Below are positions 32,273-39,747 of a stretch of 64,000 nt of DNA, in pieces (positions within the stretch are counted from its first letter, which is position 1; the number at the start of each line of letters is the position of its first letter). The position numbers and the translations under genes are program-made. The stretch is from Nocardia suismassiliense (GTDB lineage Bacteria > Actinomycetota > Actinomycetes > Mycobacteriales > Mycobacteriaceae), in NCBI RefSeq assembly GCF_900269665.1, contig NZ_LT985361.1, positions 2,463,507 through 2,527,506 of the forward strand. Reading direction: 5' to 3'. Under the pieces are notes generated by a model. It searched no databases and was not told the origin of the DNA. It was given only the letters and a program-made list of their open reading frames with translations.

Positions 32273-34179
32273 TCGGCCTGTTCGACGCCGGTGGGCGGCA
32301 GGACTTCTTCCAGGAGCAGCACCACGCCATCACGGGTGCCGGCCAGCGGCGAGCAGGTCACCGCGCAGATGATCGAGCGTCCGATCCGGTTGACGGCGGG
32401 GACCTCTACGGGGCTGTCACGGCGACCGGTTTTGAGGCAGCGTTGAATAGTTTCGTGCAGCAGCCGGGTCGGTAGGCCGAAGTCCAGCGCGAAGAACGCC
32501 TGCCGCTGCACCTCCTCGGCCCGCAGCCCCCACATCTCCTCGGCACCCCTGTTCCAGCTCCGGACCCGCAGCTGATCATCGATCACCACCACGCCCGCCG
32601 CGACGCTGGACAGCACGCCTTCGAGGAAGGTGCGAGTCTCGTTCAATTCATCGGTCCGGATCCGCATCTCCTCGTTCATGGTTTCGAGTTCTTCGTTACC
32701 CGACTGGAGTTCTTCGTTGGTGGTCTCCAGTTCCTCGTTGGTCGACTGGAGCTCTTCGTTGGTGGTCTCCAATTCCTCGATGCTGGATTGCAGTTCTTCG
32801 TTCGTGGTTTCGAGCTCCTCGTTGGTGGATTGCAGTTGCTCGTAGGCGGTCTCCAGTTCCTCCCGGCGCACCTTCACTTCCAGCGCGAGCCGGGTGGGCA
32901 CCGTCGTATCCACGAAGTTGACCACTACCCCCGCGTCGGAGCCATCGCTGCCCCACAGTGGCTGGACATGCACATCGAAGTATTGAATTTCGGCTGGACT
33001 GATCTTGCGTTCCGCCGAACTCACCCTGACCGTGCGCCGTTCCGACCTGGCCTGCTGGATCAGTGATCTCAGTTCGACCGGGCGATAAGAGATTTCCAGT
33101 TCGCTCAGTGGCCTGCCGATATCGTGCGGCGTCACCCCGAATTGGCTGCGCAACTGACTATTGAGGATGCATACTTTGCCCTCGGCATCCACCCCGAGCA
33201 CCCCGAGCGGGGCTGTCTCCAGCGCGAGCTCGCCCAGTTGGCGCTTCTTGGCCAAGCCCTGCACCTCCGAGCCGAGGTCGAGGTCGAGGCGGGTATGGTT
33301 CGGCAGCCGCGGCGGTCGCACCTGGCCGGCCCGGCGGCGAAAAATGCGCTGGCGCATGTTCATCACGCCGAACAGTTCGCCCTCGGCGAGCAGCAATTCC
33401 GCCTTGCCGAGAAACAGGAGGCCGCCCTCCCGCAGCGCGAAGCGGAACCGGTCGAGTATCTGCGATTGTGCCTCGGCATTGAAGTACATCAACGTGTTTC
33501 GGCAGACGAGCAGATCGAGGCGAGAGATGGGCGCGTCGCGGGTGATGTCGTGCCTGCCGAAAATCACGCGGCGGCGCAGATCCGAACGGAAGGCGAACTT
33601 GTCGCCGATCGGCTCGAAATACCGGTCGCGCAGCTCACCGGACAGTTGCGCGAGCGCCTTCGCCGGATAGACGCCGGTGCGTGCGTCGCGCAGTGCTTCC
33701 TCGTCGACGTCGGTGCCGTACAGCTTCACGCGCCGCGTGCACTCCTCGATGCCGAGCACCTCGGCGAACGCGATCATCAGCGAGTAAGTCTCCTCGCCGC
33801 TGGAACAGCCCGCGCTCCAGATCCGGGTCTCGCTGTCCGGCTCGGTATTCGCGAGCAACTCCGGCAGCATCTCGCGCTGCAGGTAGTGCCAGGCATCGAG
33901 GTCACGGAAGAAGCTGGTGACATTGATCAGGATGGTGTTGAACAGGTATCGGAATTCTTCCGCGTTGCTCTCCAGCAGGTCGCGATATGCCACGTAGTCG
34001 GCGACGTCGACGTCCTGCATGCGCTTGCGAATACGCCTGCTCAGCGTGGAGCGCTTGTAGCCGGTGAAATCGAATCCGCGTGAATCGCGGATGAACAGCA
34101 GCAATTCCTCCAGCGCCGGGTCGACGGCGTCGGGCTCGTCGCCCGGTACCGTCATGACCTCCTCGTTCGATTCGGTCAT
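32269..34179 (-). CDS. CheR methyltransferase fused to PAS, coiled coil and PAS
   Basis: A 636-residue cytosolic protein. Residues about 20-285 form a CheR methyltransferase (helical domain SRRIRKRMQDVDVADYVAYR; SAM site IWSAGCSSGEETYSLMIAFA; RNTLMYFN). A PAS domain follows at about 310-425, then a long repetitive coiled coil at about 430-505 and a second PAS at about 510-625 (LSSVAAGVVVIDDQLRVRSW). The start overlaps the CheB stop by 4 bases. CheR methylates chemoreceptor glutamates, but no receptor, CheA or flagellar gene is visible, so its substrate is likely another signalling protein. The PAS-coiled coil part resembles histidine-kinase input modules, but no kinase domain is present. Confidence 0.93.
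   Translation of the reverse strand: MTESNEEVMTVPGDEPDAVDPALEELLLFIRDSRGFDFTGYKRSTLSRRIRKRMQDVDVADYVAYRDLLESNAEEFRYLFNTILINVTSFFRDLDAWHYLQREMLPELLANTEPDSETRIWSAGCSSGEETYSLMIAFAEVLGIEECTRRVKLYGTDVDEEALRDARTGVYPAKALAQLSGELRDRYFEPIGDKFAFRSDLRRRVIFGRHDITRDAPISRLDLLVCRNTLMYFNAEAQSQILDRFRFALREGGLLFLGKAELLLAEGELFGVMNMRQRIFRRRAGQVRPPRLPNHTRLDLDLGSEVQGLAKKRQLGELALETAPLGVLGVDAEGKVCILNSQLRSQFGVTPHDIGRPLSELEISYRPVELRSLIQQARSERRTVRVSSAERKISPAEIQYFDVHVQPLWGSDGSDAGVVVNFVDTTVPTRLALEVKVRREELETAYEQLQSTNEELETTNEELQSSIEELETTNEELQSTNEELETTNEELQSGNEELETMNEEMRIRTDELNETRTFLEGVLSSVAAGVVVIDDQLRVRSWNRGAEEMWGLRAEEVQRQAFFALDFGLPTRLLHETIQRCLKTGRRDSPVEVPAVNRIGRSIICAVTCSPLAGTRDGVVLLLEEVLPPTGVEQAD
32660..32860 (-). repeat. 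Tandem 42-base repeat encoding coiled-coil heptads
   Basis: Within the CheR-PAS gene the unit encoding LQSTNEELETTNEE (14 residues, two heptads) is repeated about four times with small changes. The DNA repeats are similar enough for slippage, which would change the coiled coil by whole heptads without frameshift. Confidence 0.8.
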
Positions 34180-34763
34180 GATGCGCTGTCCAGCACCAGG
34201 CCCCGGATGACGCCGGCGATCTCGTCCAGTGGCACAACGAGATCCACGTCGCCGGTCGCCACCGCGGCGCCCGGCATGCCTTTGAATTCCGCTTCCGCCG
34301 GATCCTGCACGACGACCGTGCCGCCACGGGACTTGACCGCGCTCACTCCGGTCGCGCCGTCGCTGCCGGAGCCGGTGAGCACACAGGCGATAGCGCGCGA
34401 ACCATATTCGCCCGCAACCGATTCGAAGAGCAGGTCGGCCGAGGGGCGAACGAAGTGCACGAGCTCACTGCCGGACAATGCGAGGACCCCTTGCTGTTCT
34501 ACCAACAGGTGATGGTTCGGCGGTGCGATGTAGACGTTTCCCGGCTCGGCGGTTTCCCCTGCCGTCGCCAGCTTCACGCGCAATTCCGTTCGGCGCGAAA
34601 GCAATTCGGCCAGCACGGTCTTGTGCCGTGGGTCGAGGTGCTGCACGACCAGGACCGGGACCGGCAACGTGGCAGGCAGGGCGCCGAGCACCTTGAAGAG
34701 CGCGGTGATACCGCCGGCCGAGGAGGCGATGGCGACGACAGCGTACGGATCATCCGTAGTCAT
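34176..34763 (-). CDS. CheB-type methylesterase catalytic domain
   Basis: A 195-residue stand-alone CheB esterase domain with no receiver domain. Catalytic residues appear in AIASSAGG (Ser), LVVQHLDPRH (His) and VLTGSGSDGATG (Asp); IAPPNHHLLVE is also conserved. CheB proteins remove methyl groups or deamidate glutamines on receptors. Lacking a receiver, it cannot be activated by a CheA kinase in the normal way. The start overlaps the stop of a 55-codon ORF as ATGA, and its own end overlaps the CheR start. Confidence 0.92.
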   Translation of the reverse strand: MTTDDPYAVVAIASSAGGITALFKVLGALPATLPVPVLVVQHLDPRHKTVLAELLSRRTELRVKLATAGETAEPGNVYIAPPNHHLLVEQQGVLALSGSELVHFVRPSADLLFESVAGEYGSRAIACVLTGSGSDGATGVSAVKSRGGTVVVQDPAEAEFKGMPGAAVATGDVDLVVPLDEIAGVIRGLVLDSAS

Positions 34764-34927
34764 GGTCGCGCCGGCCAGCCGTGGAGTGCACCGGACCAGG
34801 GTAGCGCCGCGCCACGGAACCGCCCGGTGACCGTCGCCCGACCGGCGCGGCGGCGCGGTGCGGCCAGGAGATCGACGATCGCGGCGCGCGGCGCGCCGGT
34901 GTCGAACAGGTTTTGGACCAGGGTCAT
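34760..34927 (-). CDS. Small 55-residue protein leading the CheB-CheR operon
   Basis: ATG 34927 follows GGAGG by 6 bases, one of the best ribosome sites in the region, and the frame ends as ATGA on the CheB start. The product begins MTLVQNLFDTGAPRAAIVDL and becomes Arg-rich (APRRRAGRATVTGRF). No known domain. Either it is a real small protein, perhaps a regulator of CheB, or a leader peptide that couples translation of CheB. Confidence 0.5.
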   Translation of the reverse strand: MTLVQNLFDTGAPRAAIVDLLAAPRRRAGRATVTGRFRGAALPWSGALHGWPARP

Positions 34928-35063
34928 GATTCCTCCGGGTTCGGTCGCCGGCACGGGGAGCCGCGCTTCGGGACTCGGGGAATTCCACTGCGAATTTTAC
35001 GCCTGACGCCCAGCTCGTGGGCCTGAGCGAGGTTACTCGTGAGTACTGTGACCGCCTGCACGT

Positions 35064-35088
35064 GTTTGCCCCGGCGCAGGCGGGTTAT
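35064..35088 (+). promoter_or_regulatory. SigF-type promoter candidate before the second csbD
   Basis: GTTT (35064-35067), 14 bases, then GGGTTAT (35082-35088). The -35 matches SigF and the -10 is one base off GGGTAT. It lies 61 bases before the csbD start. Confidence 0.5.
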
Positions 35089-35149
35089 CCGCCACACGAC
35101 CGGCCCGATAAAGGCATGGTCGGTCGGACCCGACGAAAGGGGTTAGACA

Positions 35150-35323
35150 ATGAGCACAGCTGACAAGGCCCAGAACAAAGCTGACGACCTCGCCGGTAAG
35201 GCGAAGGAAAAGTTCGGCGAGGCCACTGACGACCAGGACCTGAAGAACGAGGGCAAGGGCGATCAGATCAAGTCCAACCTCAAGGACGCGGGCGAGAAGG
35301 TCAAGGACGCCTTCCGCAGCTGA
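35150..35323 (+). CDS. CsbD family stress protein (second copy)
   Basis: A 57-residue protein with the full CsbD core: KAQNKADDLAGKAKEKFGEA, then DQDLKNEGKGDQIKSNLKDA and GEKVKDAFRS. It is acidic and basic in alternation, soluble and probably disordered until bound. The length is typical of CsbD, unlike the longer copy at 4393. An AAAGGGG site lies 8 bases before ATG 35150. A SigF-like promoter upstream and the location at the end of the stress cluster fit general-stress control. Confidence 0.9.
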   Translation: MSTADKAQNKADDLAGKAKEKFGEATDDQDLKNEGKGDQIKSNLKDAGEKVKDAFRS

Positions 35324-35342
35324 TCAGTCTTCGGTTCACCGT

Positions 35343-35385
35343 CGAGCGGGTGCGCGCCCCATCGGGCGCCGCCCGCTCGGCCGCG
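35343..35385. terminator. Hairpin between csbD and marR
   Basis: CGAGCGGG (35343-35350) pairs with CCCGCTCG (35372-35379), and inside it GCGCCC pairs with GGGCGC. The structure lies 20 bases after the csbD stop and between convergent genes. No strong T-run is seen. Confidence 0.6.
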
Positions 35386-35412
35386 TGTGGGGGCGGGCGG
35401 GAAACCCTCGAC

Positions 35413-35832
35413 TCAGTGTTCGATCTTGCTGAGGATGTCGCGCAAGGTCCGTAGATCGTCGGGGGGTAGGGCGGCGACCGAGTCCGGTGCGGGATCCGGT
35501 GTCGCCAGGGCCTGTGCGAGTACGGCGCGGCCGGCCATGGTGATGGAGACCAGTTTCTGGCGCCGGTTGGTGGGATCGACCTCGCGGACGACGTAACCCA
35601 ACTCTTCGAGCTGATTGACCGCGACCGTGGCGGCGGGGGCGTCGATGGCCGCCGCGTACGCCAGCTCCTTGACCGTCATCGGCCCGTTCCGCAGCCGACG
35701 CAGCACTCGAATACGGCCGAACGACAAACCCGTTCGCTCGCTCGCGGCCCGCCGCCACGGGTCGCGCGAGTACATCACGAGGCGGGTGAGCATCGCCCAT
35801 ACCTCGTCGGGGTTCGGGGCGTCATCCGGCAT
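35413..35832 (-). CDS. MarR family transcriptional regulator
   Basis: A 139-residue winged-helix regulator. The core reads GLSFGRIRVLRRLRNGPMTV, KELAYAAAIDAPAATVAVNQ and LEELGYVVREVDPTNRRQKL, the last being the wing. It starts at ATG 35832 inside the end of the MFS gene (11-base overlap), so it is co-transcribed with it. A 41-bp nested palindrome over the start of the MFS gene is the likely operator. MarR proteins usually release DNA on binding small aromatic ligands, including transporter substrates. Confidence 0.92.
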   Translation of the reverse strand: MPDDAPNPDEVWAMLTRLVMYSRDPWRRAASERTGLSFGRIRVLRRLRNGPMTVKELAYAAAIDAPAATVAVNQLEELGYVVREVDPTNRRQKLVSITMAGRAVLAQALATPDPAPDSVAALPPDDLRTLRDILSKIEH

Positions 35833-37198
35833 GGGTGGGCACTTTCTGTTCCAGCAGTGGGGCCACGCGGTCACTGGAGCGCTTGGCCCACGGGGTGTTC
35901 GCGGCTATGCCGAGTATGGCGACACCGGCGGTCAGCACCGCGATCACCCACCACAGCCCCGCTCCGGTCAGCGCGCCGCACAGGGCGACACCGATGCTGG
36001 TGCCGACCTGACGGCTGGTCGAGGCGACCGAGGAGGCGGCGCCCGCCCGATCCAGCGGCATGCCGCTGACCGCCGTGGTGGTGATCGGCGCGTTGACCAT
36101 GCCGAAACCGATTCCGAAGATCGCGAACACGATCACCAGCGCCCACACCGGGGTCTGCGGGTCGAGCGTGGTGAGCAGCACGGCGGCGACCGTCATCGCC
36201 ACACCCGCCGCGATCAGTGACGGCCGGGTGCCGTACCGGCCGACGAGCCGCCCGGACAGCGGCGAGAAGATCACCACTGCGACCGCCATCGCCAGATACA
36301 GCAGACCGGTGTGCACGGCCGAATAGTGCCGCACCGTCTGCAGATACAGCGAGTTGCTGAACAGGAACGCGCCGAGCGCGGCGAAGGAGAAGACGGCGAT
36401 CACCGTCGCCGAACTGAACGGCACACTGCGGAAGAAGCGCAGATCGATGAAGGGGTCGACGCGGCGCGACTCGTAGAAGACGAACGCCGCCAGCGCGATC
36501 GCCGAGACCACGAAGATCGCCGGCTGCCGCTCGATCAGCCCGAAGACCGTGGCGAACAGGAATATCACCGCCAGCACCTGACCGATCGGGTCGATGCCGC
36601 GCACCGTCGCCGACTTCGATTCCGGCACAAAGACAGTGGTGAGTACCAGCGCGAGCGCGCAGATCGGCAGATTGATCCAGAACACCGACTGCCAGCCGAG
36701 GGTATCGATCAGCACGCCGCCGACGGTCGGGCCCAGCGCCATCGAGATACCGACCACCGCGCCCCAAACTCCCACCGCGCGTGCACGTTCCACCCGTCCG
36801 GTGAACACCGTGGTGATGATCGACATCGCCACCGGGTTGAGCATCGAGCCGCCGATCGCCTGCACGAACCGGGCCGCGATCAACACCTCGATGGACGGGG
36901 CGAGACTGCACAGCAGCGAGCCGAGCGCGAAGGCGATCAAGCCGATGCGGAACACCCTGCGCCGCCCGAACCGGTCCGCCGCCGCGCCGGCCAGCATCAG
37001 CAGGCTGGCCAGGGTGAGCGTGTAGACGTCGACGATCCACTGCAACCGGGACAACGGTGCGTCCAGATCGGCCTTGATGGTCGGGATCGCGACGTTCACG
37101 ATCGTCGCGTCCATCGACACGATCAGCAGGCTCAGGCAGCAGGTGGCCAGCACGAGCGTCTTGCGCCGCGCGGTCATCTCCTCAACAGTTGTGATCAC
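35822..37198 (-). CDS. DHA2/EmrB-type MFS drug exporter
   Basis: A 458-residue multi-pass transporter. Typical motifs: SMDATIVNVAIPTIKADLDA in helix 1, the A-loop AGAAADRFGRRRVFRIGLIA, and motif C-like GVWGAVVGISMALGPTVGGV. Twelve to fourteen hydrophobic helices are visible. It should export drugs or toxic lipids by proton antiport. GTG 37198 lies inside the nested palindrome; ATG 37177, directly after GAGGAG, is the other possible start and would give 451 residues. The downstream MarR gene overlaps its end. Confidence 0.92.
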   Translation of the reverse strand: MITTVEEMTARRKTLVLATCCLSLLIVSMDATIVNVAIPTIKADLDAPLSRLQWIVDVYTLTLASLLMLAGAAADRFGRRRVFRIGLIAFALGSLLCSLAPSIEVLIAARFVQAIGGSMLNPVAMSIITTVFTGRVERARAVGVWGAVVGISMALGPTVGGVLIDTLGWQSVFWINLPICALALVLTTVFVPESKSATVRGIDPIGQVLAVIFLFATVFGLIERQPAIFVVSAIALAAFVFYESRRVDPFIDLRFFRSVPFSSATVIAVFSFAALGAFLFSNSLYLQTVRHYSAVHTGLLYLAMAVAVVIFSPLSGRLVGRYGTRPSLIAAGVAMTVAAVLLTTLDPQTPVWALVIVFAIFGIGFGMVNAPITTTAVSGMPLDRAGAASSVASTSRQVGTSIGVALCGALTGAGLWWVIAVLTAGVAILGIAANTPWAKRSSDRVAPLLEQKVPTHAG

Positions 37199-37224
37199 AC
37201 AATGATTGTGTAGTCACAACTGTT
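37184..37224. promoter_or_regulatory. Nested 41-bp palindrome, MarR operator candidate
   Basis: Outer arms AACAGTTGTGA (37184-37194) and TCACAACTGTT (37214-37224) are perfect complements; inside lies ACACAATGATTGTGT (37197-37211), itself a perfect 7-1-7 palindrome. Only the 2-base links differ. It covers the start region of the MFS-MarR operon. Confidence 0.8.
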
Positions 37225-37279
37225 CCGAACGCAAGGGCTGTGAGCGGCGTCGCAGCGCAGAGGTTGGCATGCTGGGCAG

Positions 37280-37822
37280 GTGATCTCGGAGACGGAAGCG
37301 CTGTTCCTCGGCGGACGTTCGGGTGTCGGCAAGAGCCGGGTCGGCCTCGCGGTGCACGCACTGCTGTCCGGCGCCAAGGTGCGACACGCGCTGATCGAGG
37401 GCGACAACCTCGACCTGGCCTACCCGCCGACCTGGGAACACGGCCTCGCCGAACAGAACCTGGCAGCGATGTGGCAGAACTACCGCGCCCTCGGCTACCG
37501 CCGACTCGTCTATACCAATACCGCGTCCGTGCTGCCGGAGGTCATGGGCGAGCTCTCGGCCGCGATGGGCGATACCCCCACCCTCACCGCAGTGCTGCTG
37601 ACCTGCGACGACCACACCGCCCGAGCCCGGCTCGCGCACCGCGAGAACGGCATCGAACTGTCCAGGCACATCGAACGCAGCATCGCCATGTCCCGCGAAC
37701 TCTCCGCCGCGGTGCCCGACTGGGTGCACGTCGTCGACACGACCGAGCGCACCCCGGAGGACATCGCGGCCGCGGTCGTCGCGTTGACCGGCTGGCGGAC
37801 CGGTCAGCCGGCAGCGACATAG
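37280..37822 (+). CDS. P-loop nucleotide kinase-like protein
   Basis: A 180-residue protein with a Walker A motif FLGGRSGVGKSRVG near residues 9-22 and a downstream HALIEGDNLDLAYPP that resembles the substrate-binding part of small-molecule kinases (AAA_33/adenylylsulfate-kinase-like). LTCDDHTARARLAHRENG looks like a lid region. The substrate is unknown. It starts with GTG 37280 and ends 51 bases before the TerD-vWA gene on the same strand, so they may be co-expressed. Confidence 0.78.
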   Translation: MISETEALFLGGRSGVGKSRVGLAVHALLSGAKVRHALIEGDNLDLAYPPTWEHGLAEQNLAAMWQNYRALGYRRLVYTNTASVLPEVMGELSAAMGDTPTLTAVLLTCDDHTARARLAHRENGIELSRHIERSIAMSRELSAAVPDWVHVVDTTERTPEDIAAAVVALTGWRTGQPAAT

Positions 37823-37872
37823 CCGCTGGCCTACCCTGACTACGGTTCGTCGGTGTGATGTAGGGAGTCTCG

Positions 37873-39129
37873 GTGGGTGCTGCGCTTGTCAAGGGGGAGA
37901 ACGGGTCGCTGGCGCAGTCGCGGGTGGTGGTGTCGGTGCGGAGTGCGGCGGCCATCGAGGTGTCGGCATTGCTGGTGACGGCGGCGGGCACCGTGCGGTC
38001 GGACGCGGACTTCGTATTCTTCAATCAACCCACCGCGCCCGGTGTGCTCTTGGCGGCTGCGGCGCTGGAGGTTTCGTTCGCCGATTTACCTGCCGAGATC
38101 GAGCAGCTCCGGGTGGTGATCACGCTGGACGAACCGGGCGCTGCCTTCGGCGAGTTCGCCGCGCCGGTGGCTACGGTGGCCGATCCGTCCGGAAATGTGT
38201 TGTACGAGTACCGGATCGATGGTCTCGGCAGTGAGTCCGTGGTCATCGCGCTCGAGCTGTACCGGCGCGGCGCCGAGTGGAAGGTCCGGGCAGTGGGGCA
38301 GGGGTATGCGGGTGGATTCGCGGAGCTCGTCACCGATCATGGTGTGCAGGTGGACGATGCGCCCGCGTCGGCCGAATTGCCCTCCGCCGCAACGGAGCTC
38401 GAAGTGCGCACGGTTCCGGGCGAGGCGGCTCTCTCGTTCGAGAAGCGCGGGCAACTGGATATGCGCAAGCGCGCGGTCGCCAAGGTGCTGGTCGACCAGG
38501 GCGCCTGGGGAATTCGCGCCCGCGTCGTACTGGTGATCGACAAGACCGGCAGCATGCAGAAGCAATACCGCAATCAGGTGGTGCACCGGGTGGTGCAGCG
38601 GATGATCCCGGTGGCGACCCAGTTGGACGACAACGGCGCGCTGGAGGCGTACCTGTACGCCCTGTCGTTCGCCAAGCTGCCCGACATCACCGTCGCGCAG
38701 GCCGACGAGTGGGCGCAGACCTACCTGCACCTCGGCGGCACCCACGCGGGCATCGACTATGACCGAATCGGTGGCCGCAACGACGAATTGCCGGTGATGC
38801 GCGACATCATGGCCTCGCTGCGTCCCGGCGACGGGCCGACGCTCGTCCTGTTCTTCACCGATGGCGGTTTCGCGAACAAGCGTGACATCAGCGCGCTCAT
38901 GCGCGAAGCCGCGCAGCTGCCTGCCTTCTGGCAGTTCATCGGCCTCGGCCGGGCCAACTACGGCCTGCTCCGCTCGCTGGACGAGCTGACCGGCCGGATC
39001 GTCGACAACGCAGGCTTTTTCGCGCTCGACGACATCGATCGGGTCGACGACGGCGAGTTGTACGCGCGGCTGCTGGGCGAGTTTCCGGCGTGGTTGCGGG
39101 CGGCCAGAAATGCGGGCGTCCTGCGCTGA
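37873..39129 (+). CDS. TerD-vWA fusion protein (TerF-like)
   Basis: A 418-residue protein. Residues 1-160 are a TerD domain (AAGTVRSDADFVFFNQP, ALELYRRGAEWKVRAVGQGY), residues about 215-405 a von Willebrand A domain with MIDAS start DKTGSM (Asp223) and TLVLFFTDGG. TerD/TerF proteins belong to tellurite- and stress-associated ter systems that bind calcium and are thought to form membrane-linked complexes. Here the TerD Asp-rich calcium loop is reduced. AGGGAG lies 6 bases before GTG 37873. It is the first of two TerD-domain proteins in the window; the other carries an HNH nuclease. Confidence 0.88.
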   Translation: MGAALVKGENGSLAQSRVVVSVRSAAAIEVSALLVTAAGTVRSDADFVFFNQPTAPGVLLAAAALEVSFADLPAEIEQLRVVITLDEPGAAFGEFAAPVATVADPSGNVLYEYRIDGLGSESVVIALELYRRGAEWKVRAVGQGYAGGFAELVTDHGVQVDDAPASAELPSAATELEVRTVPGEAALSFEKRGQLDMRKRAVAKVLVDQGAWGIRARVVLVIDKTGSMQKQYRNQVVHRVVQRMIPVATQLDDNGALEAYLYALSFAKLPDITVAQADEWAQTYLHLGGTHAGIDYDRIGGRNDELPVMRDIMASLRPGDGPTLVLFFTDGGFANKRDISALMREAAQLPAFWQFIGLGRANYGLLRSLDELTGRIVDNAGFFALDDIDRVDDGELYARLLGEFPAWLRAARNAGVLR

Positions 39130-39130
39130 A

Positions 39131-39649
39131 TCAGCGCTCGGGCATCTGCTTCTTCGCCCACTCGGCCCACTCCCTGTTCATCGCGAAGTAGCGTTCGCCC
39201 CATTCCAGCGCGATGCGGCCGTTTCTGGAGAAGTCGTTGTCCTCCCAGTCGATCGACTCTTTGAGCGCCAGCAGGTCGGCATGGCTTCGCTCGGCCCAGG
39301 TCTCGACGTCGGTCAGGTACGCCTCGGCTCGGTCGCGCGGTATGACGCCGAGGAAGAAGACGCGGAGCAGCAGCTCGTTGCGGTTGGCCTGCTTCGGCGC
39401 GGTCTCGGTGAGCCAGTGTCGTAGCGCAGCCAGGCCTGCCTCGGTGATGGTGTATTCCTTGCGGCCGCGCGGACCTTCATCCGACACATTGATCAGCTCG
39501 GCGTCGGCGAGCTTGGTGAGCTCGGTATAGATCTGGCTCTGCGTCGCGGTCCAGATGTTGGCCAGCGAGTTCTTGAACCGATAGATCAGGTCGTAACCGC
39601 TGGCAGGGCGGTCGGCCAGCAGGCCGAGCACGGCGTACCGAAGGCTCAT
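39131..39649 (-). CDS. PadR family transcriptional regulator
   Basis: A 172-residue regulator. MSLRYAVLGLLADRPASGYD is the standard PadR start, IYTELTKLADAELINVSDEG the recognition helix and wing, and the C-terminal half a helical dimerisation domain (LLLRVFFLGVIPRDRAEAYL). PadR proteins repress detoxification and efflux genes. Start 39649 is chosen by this conserved N-terminus. It is divergent from a membrane protein gene, with a 63-base region holding two long inverted arms. Confidence 0.92.
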   Translation of the reverse strand: MSLRYAVLGLLADRPASGYDLIYRFKNSLANIWTATQSQIYTELTKLADAELINVSDEGPRGRKEYTITEAGLAALRHWLTETAPKQANRNELLLRVFFLGVIPRDRAEAYLTDVETWAERSHADLLALKESIDWEDNDFSRNGRIALEWGERYFAMNREWAEWAKKQMPER

Positions 39650-39661
39650 GCCGGTCACTCT

Positions 39662-39724
39662 ACATTCCATCCTTGACAGGTCGGATTCGCAGCATCTAGT
39701 TTCGACATGTCAAAACTGGAATGT
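39662..39724. promoter_or_regulatory. Inverted-repeat operator between padR and membrane protein gene
   Basis: ACATTCCATCCTTGACA (39662-39678) and TGTCAAAACTGGAATGT (39708-39724) match as inverted arms at 14 of 17 positions. Each arm contains TTGACA on one strand, so the arms double as -35 boxes; for the plus gene TAGTTT (39697-39702) is the -10, 18 bases away. PadR binding here would block both promoters. Confidence 0.75.
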
Positions 39725-39747
39725 CGAGCGGCGAGGAGCTATCGGTC

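Noticed and set aside
32660..32860. Regular repeats that could be taken for a CRISPR array
   Set aside because: They are in frame within a coiled coil, contiguous, and have no spacers.
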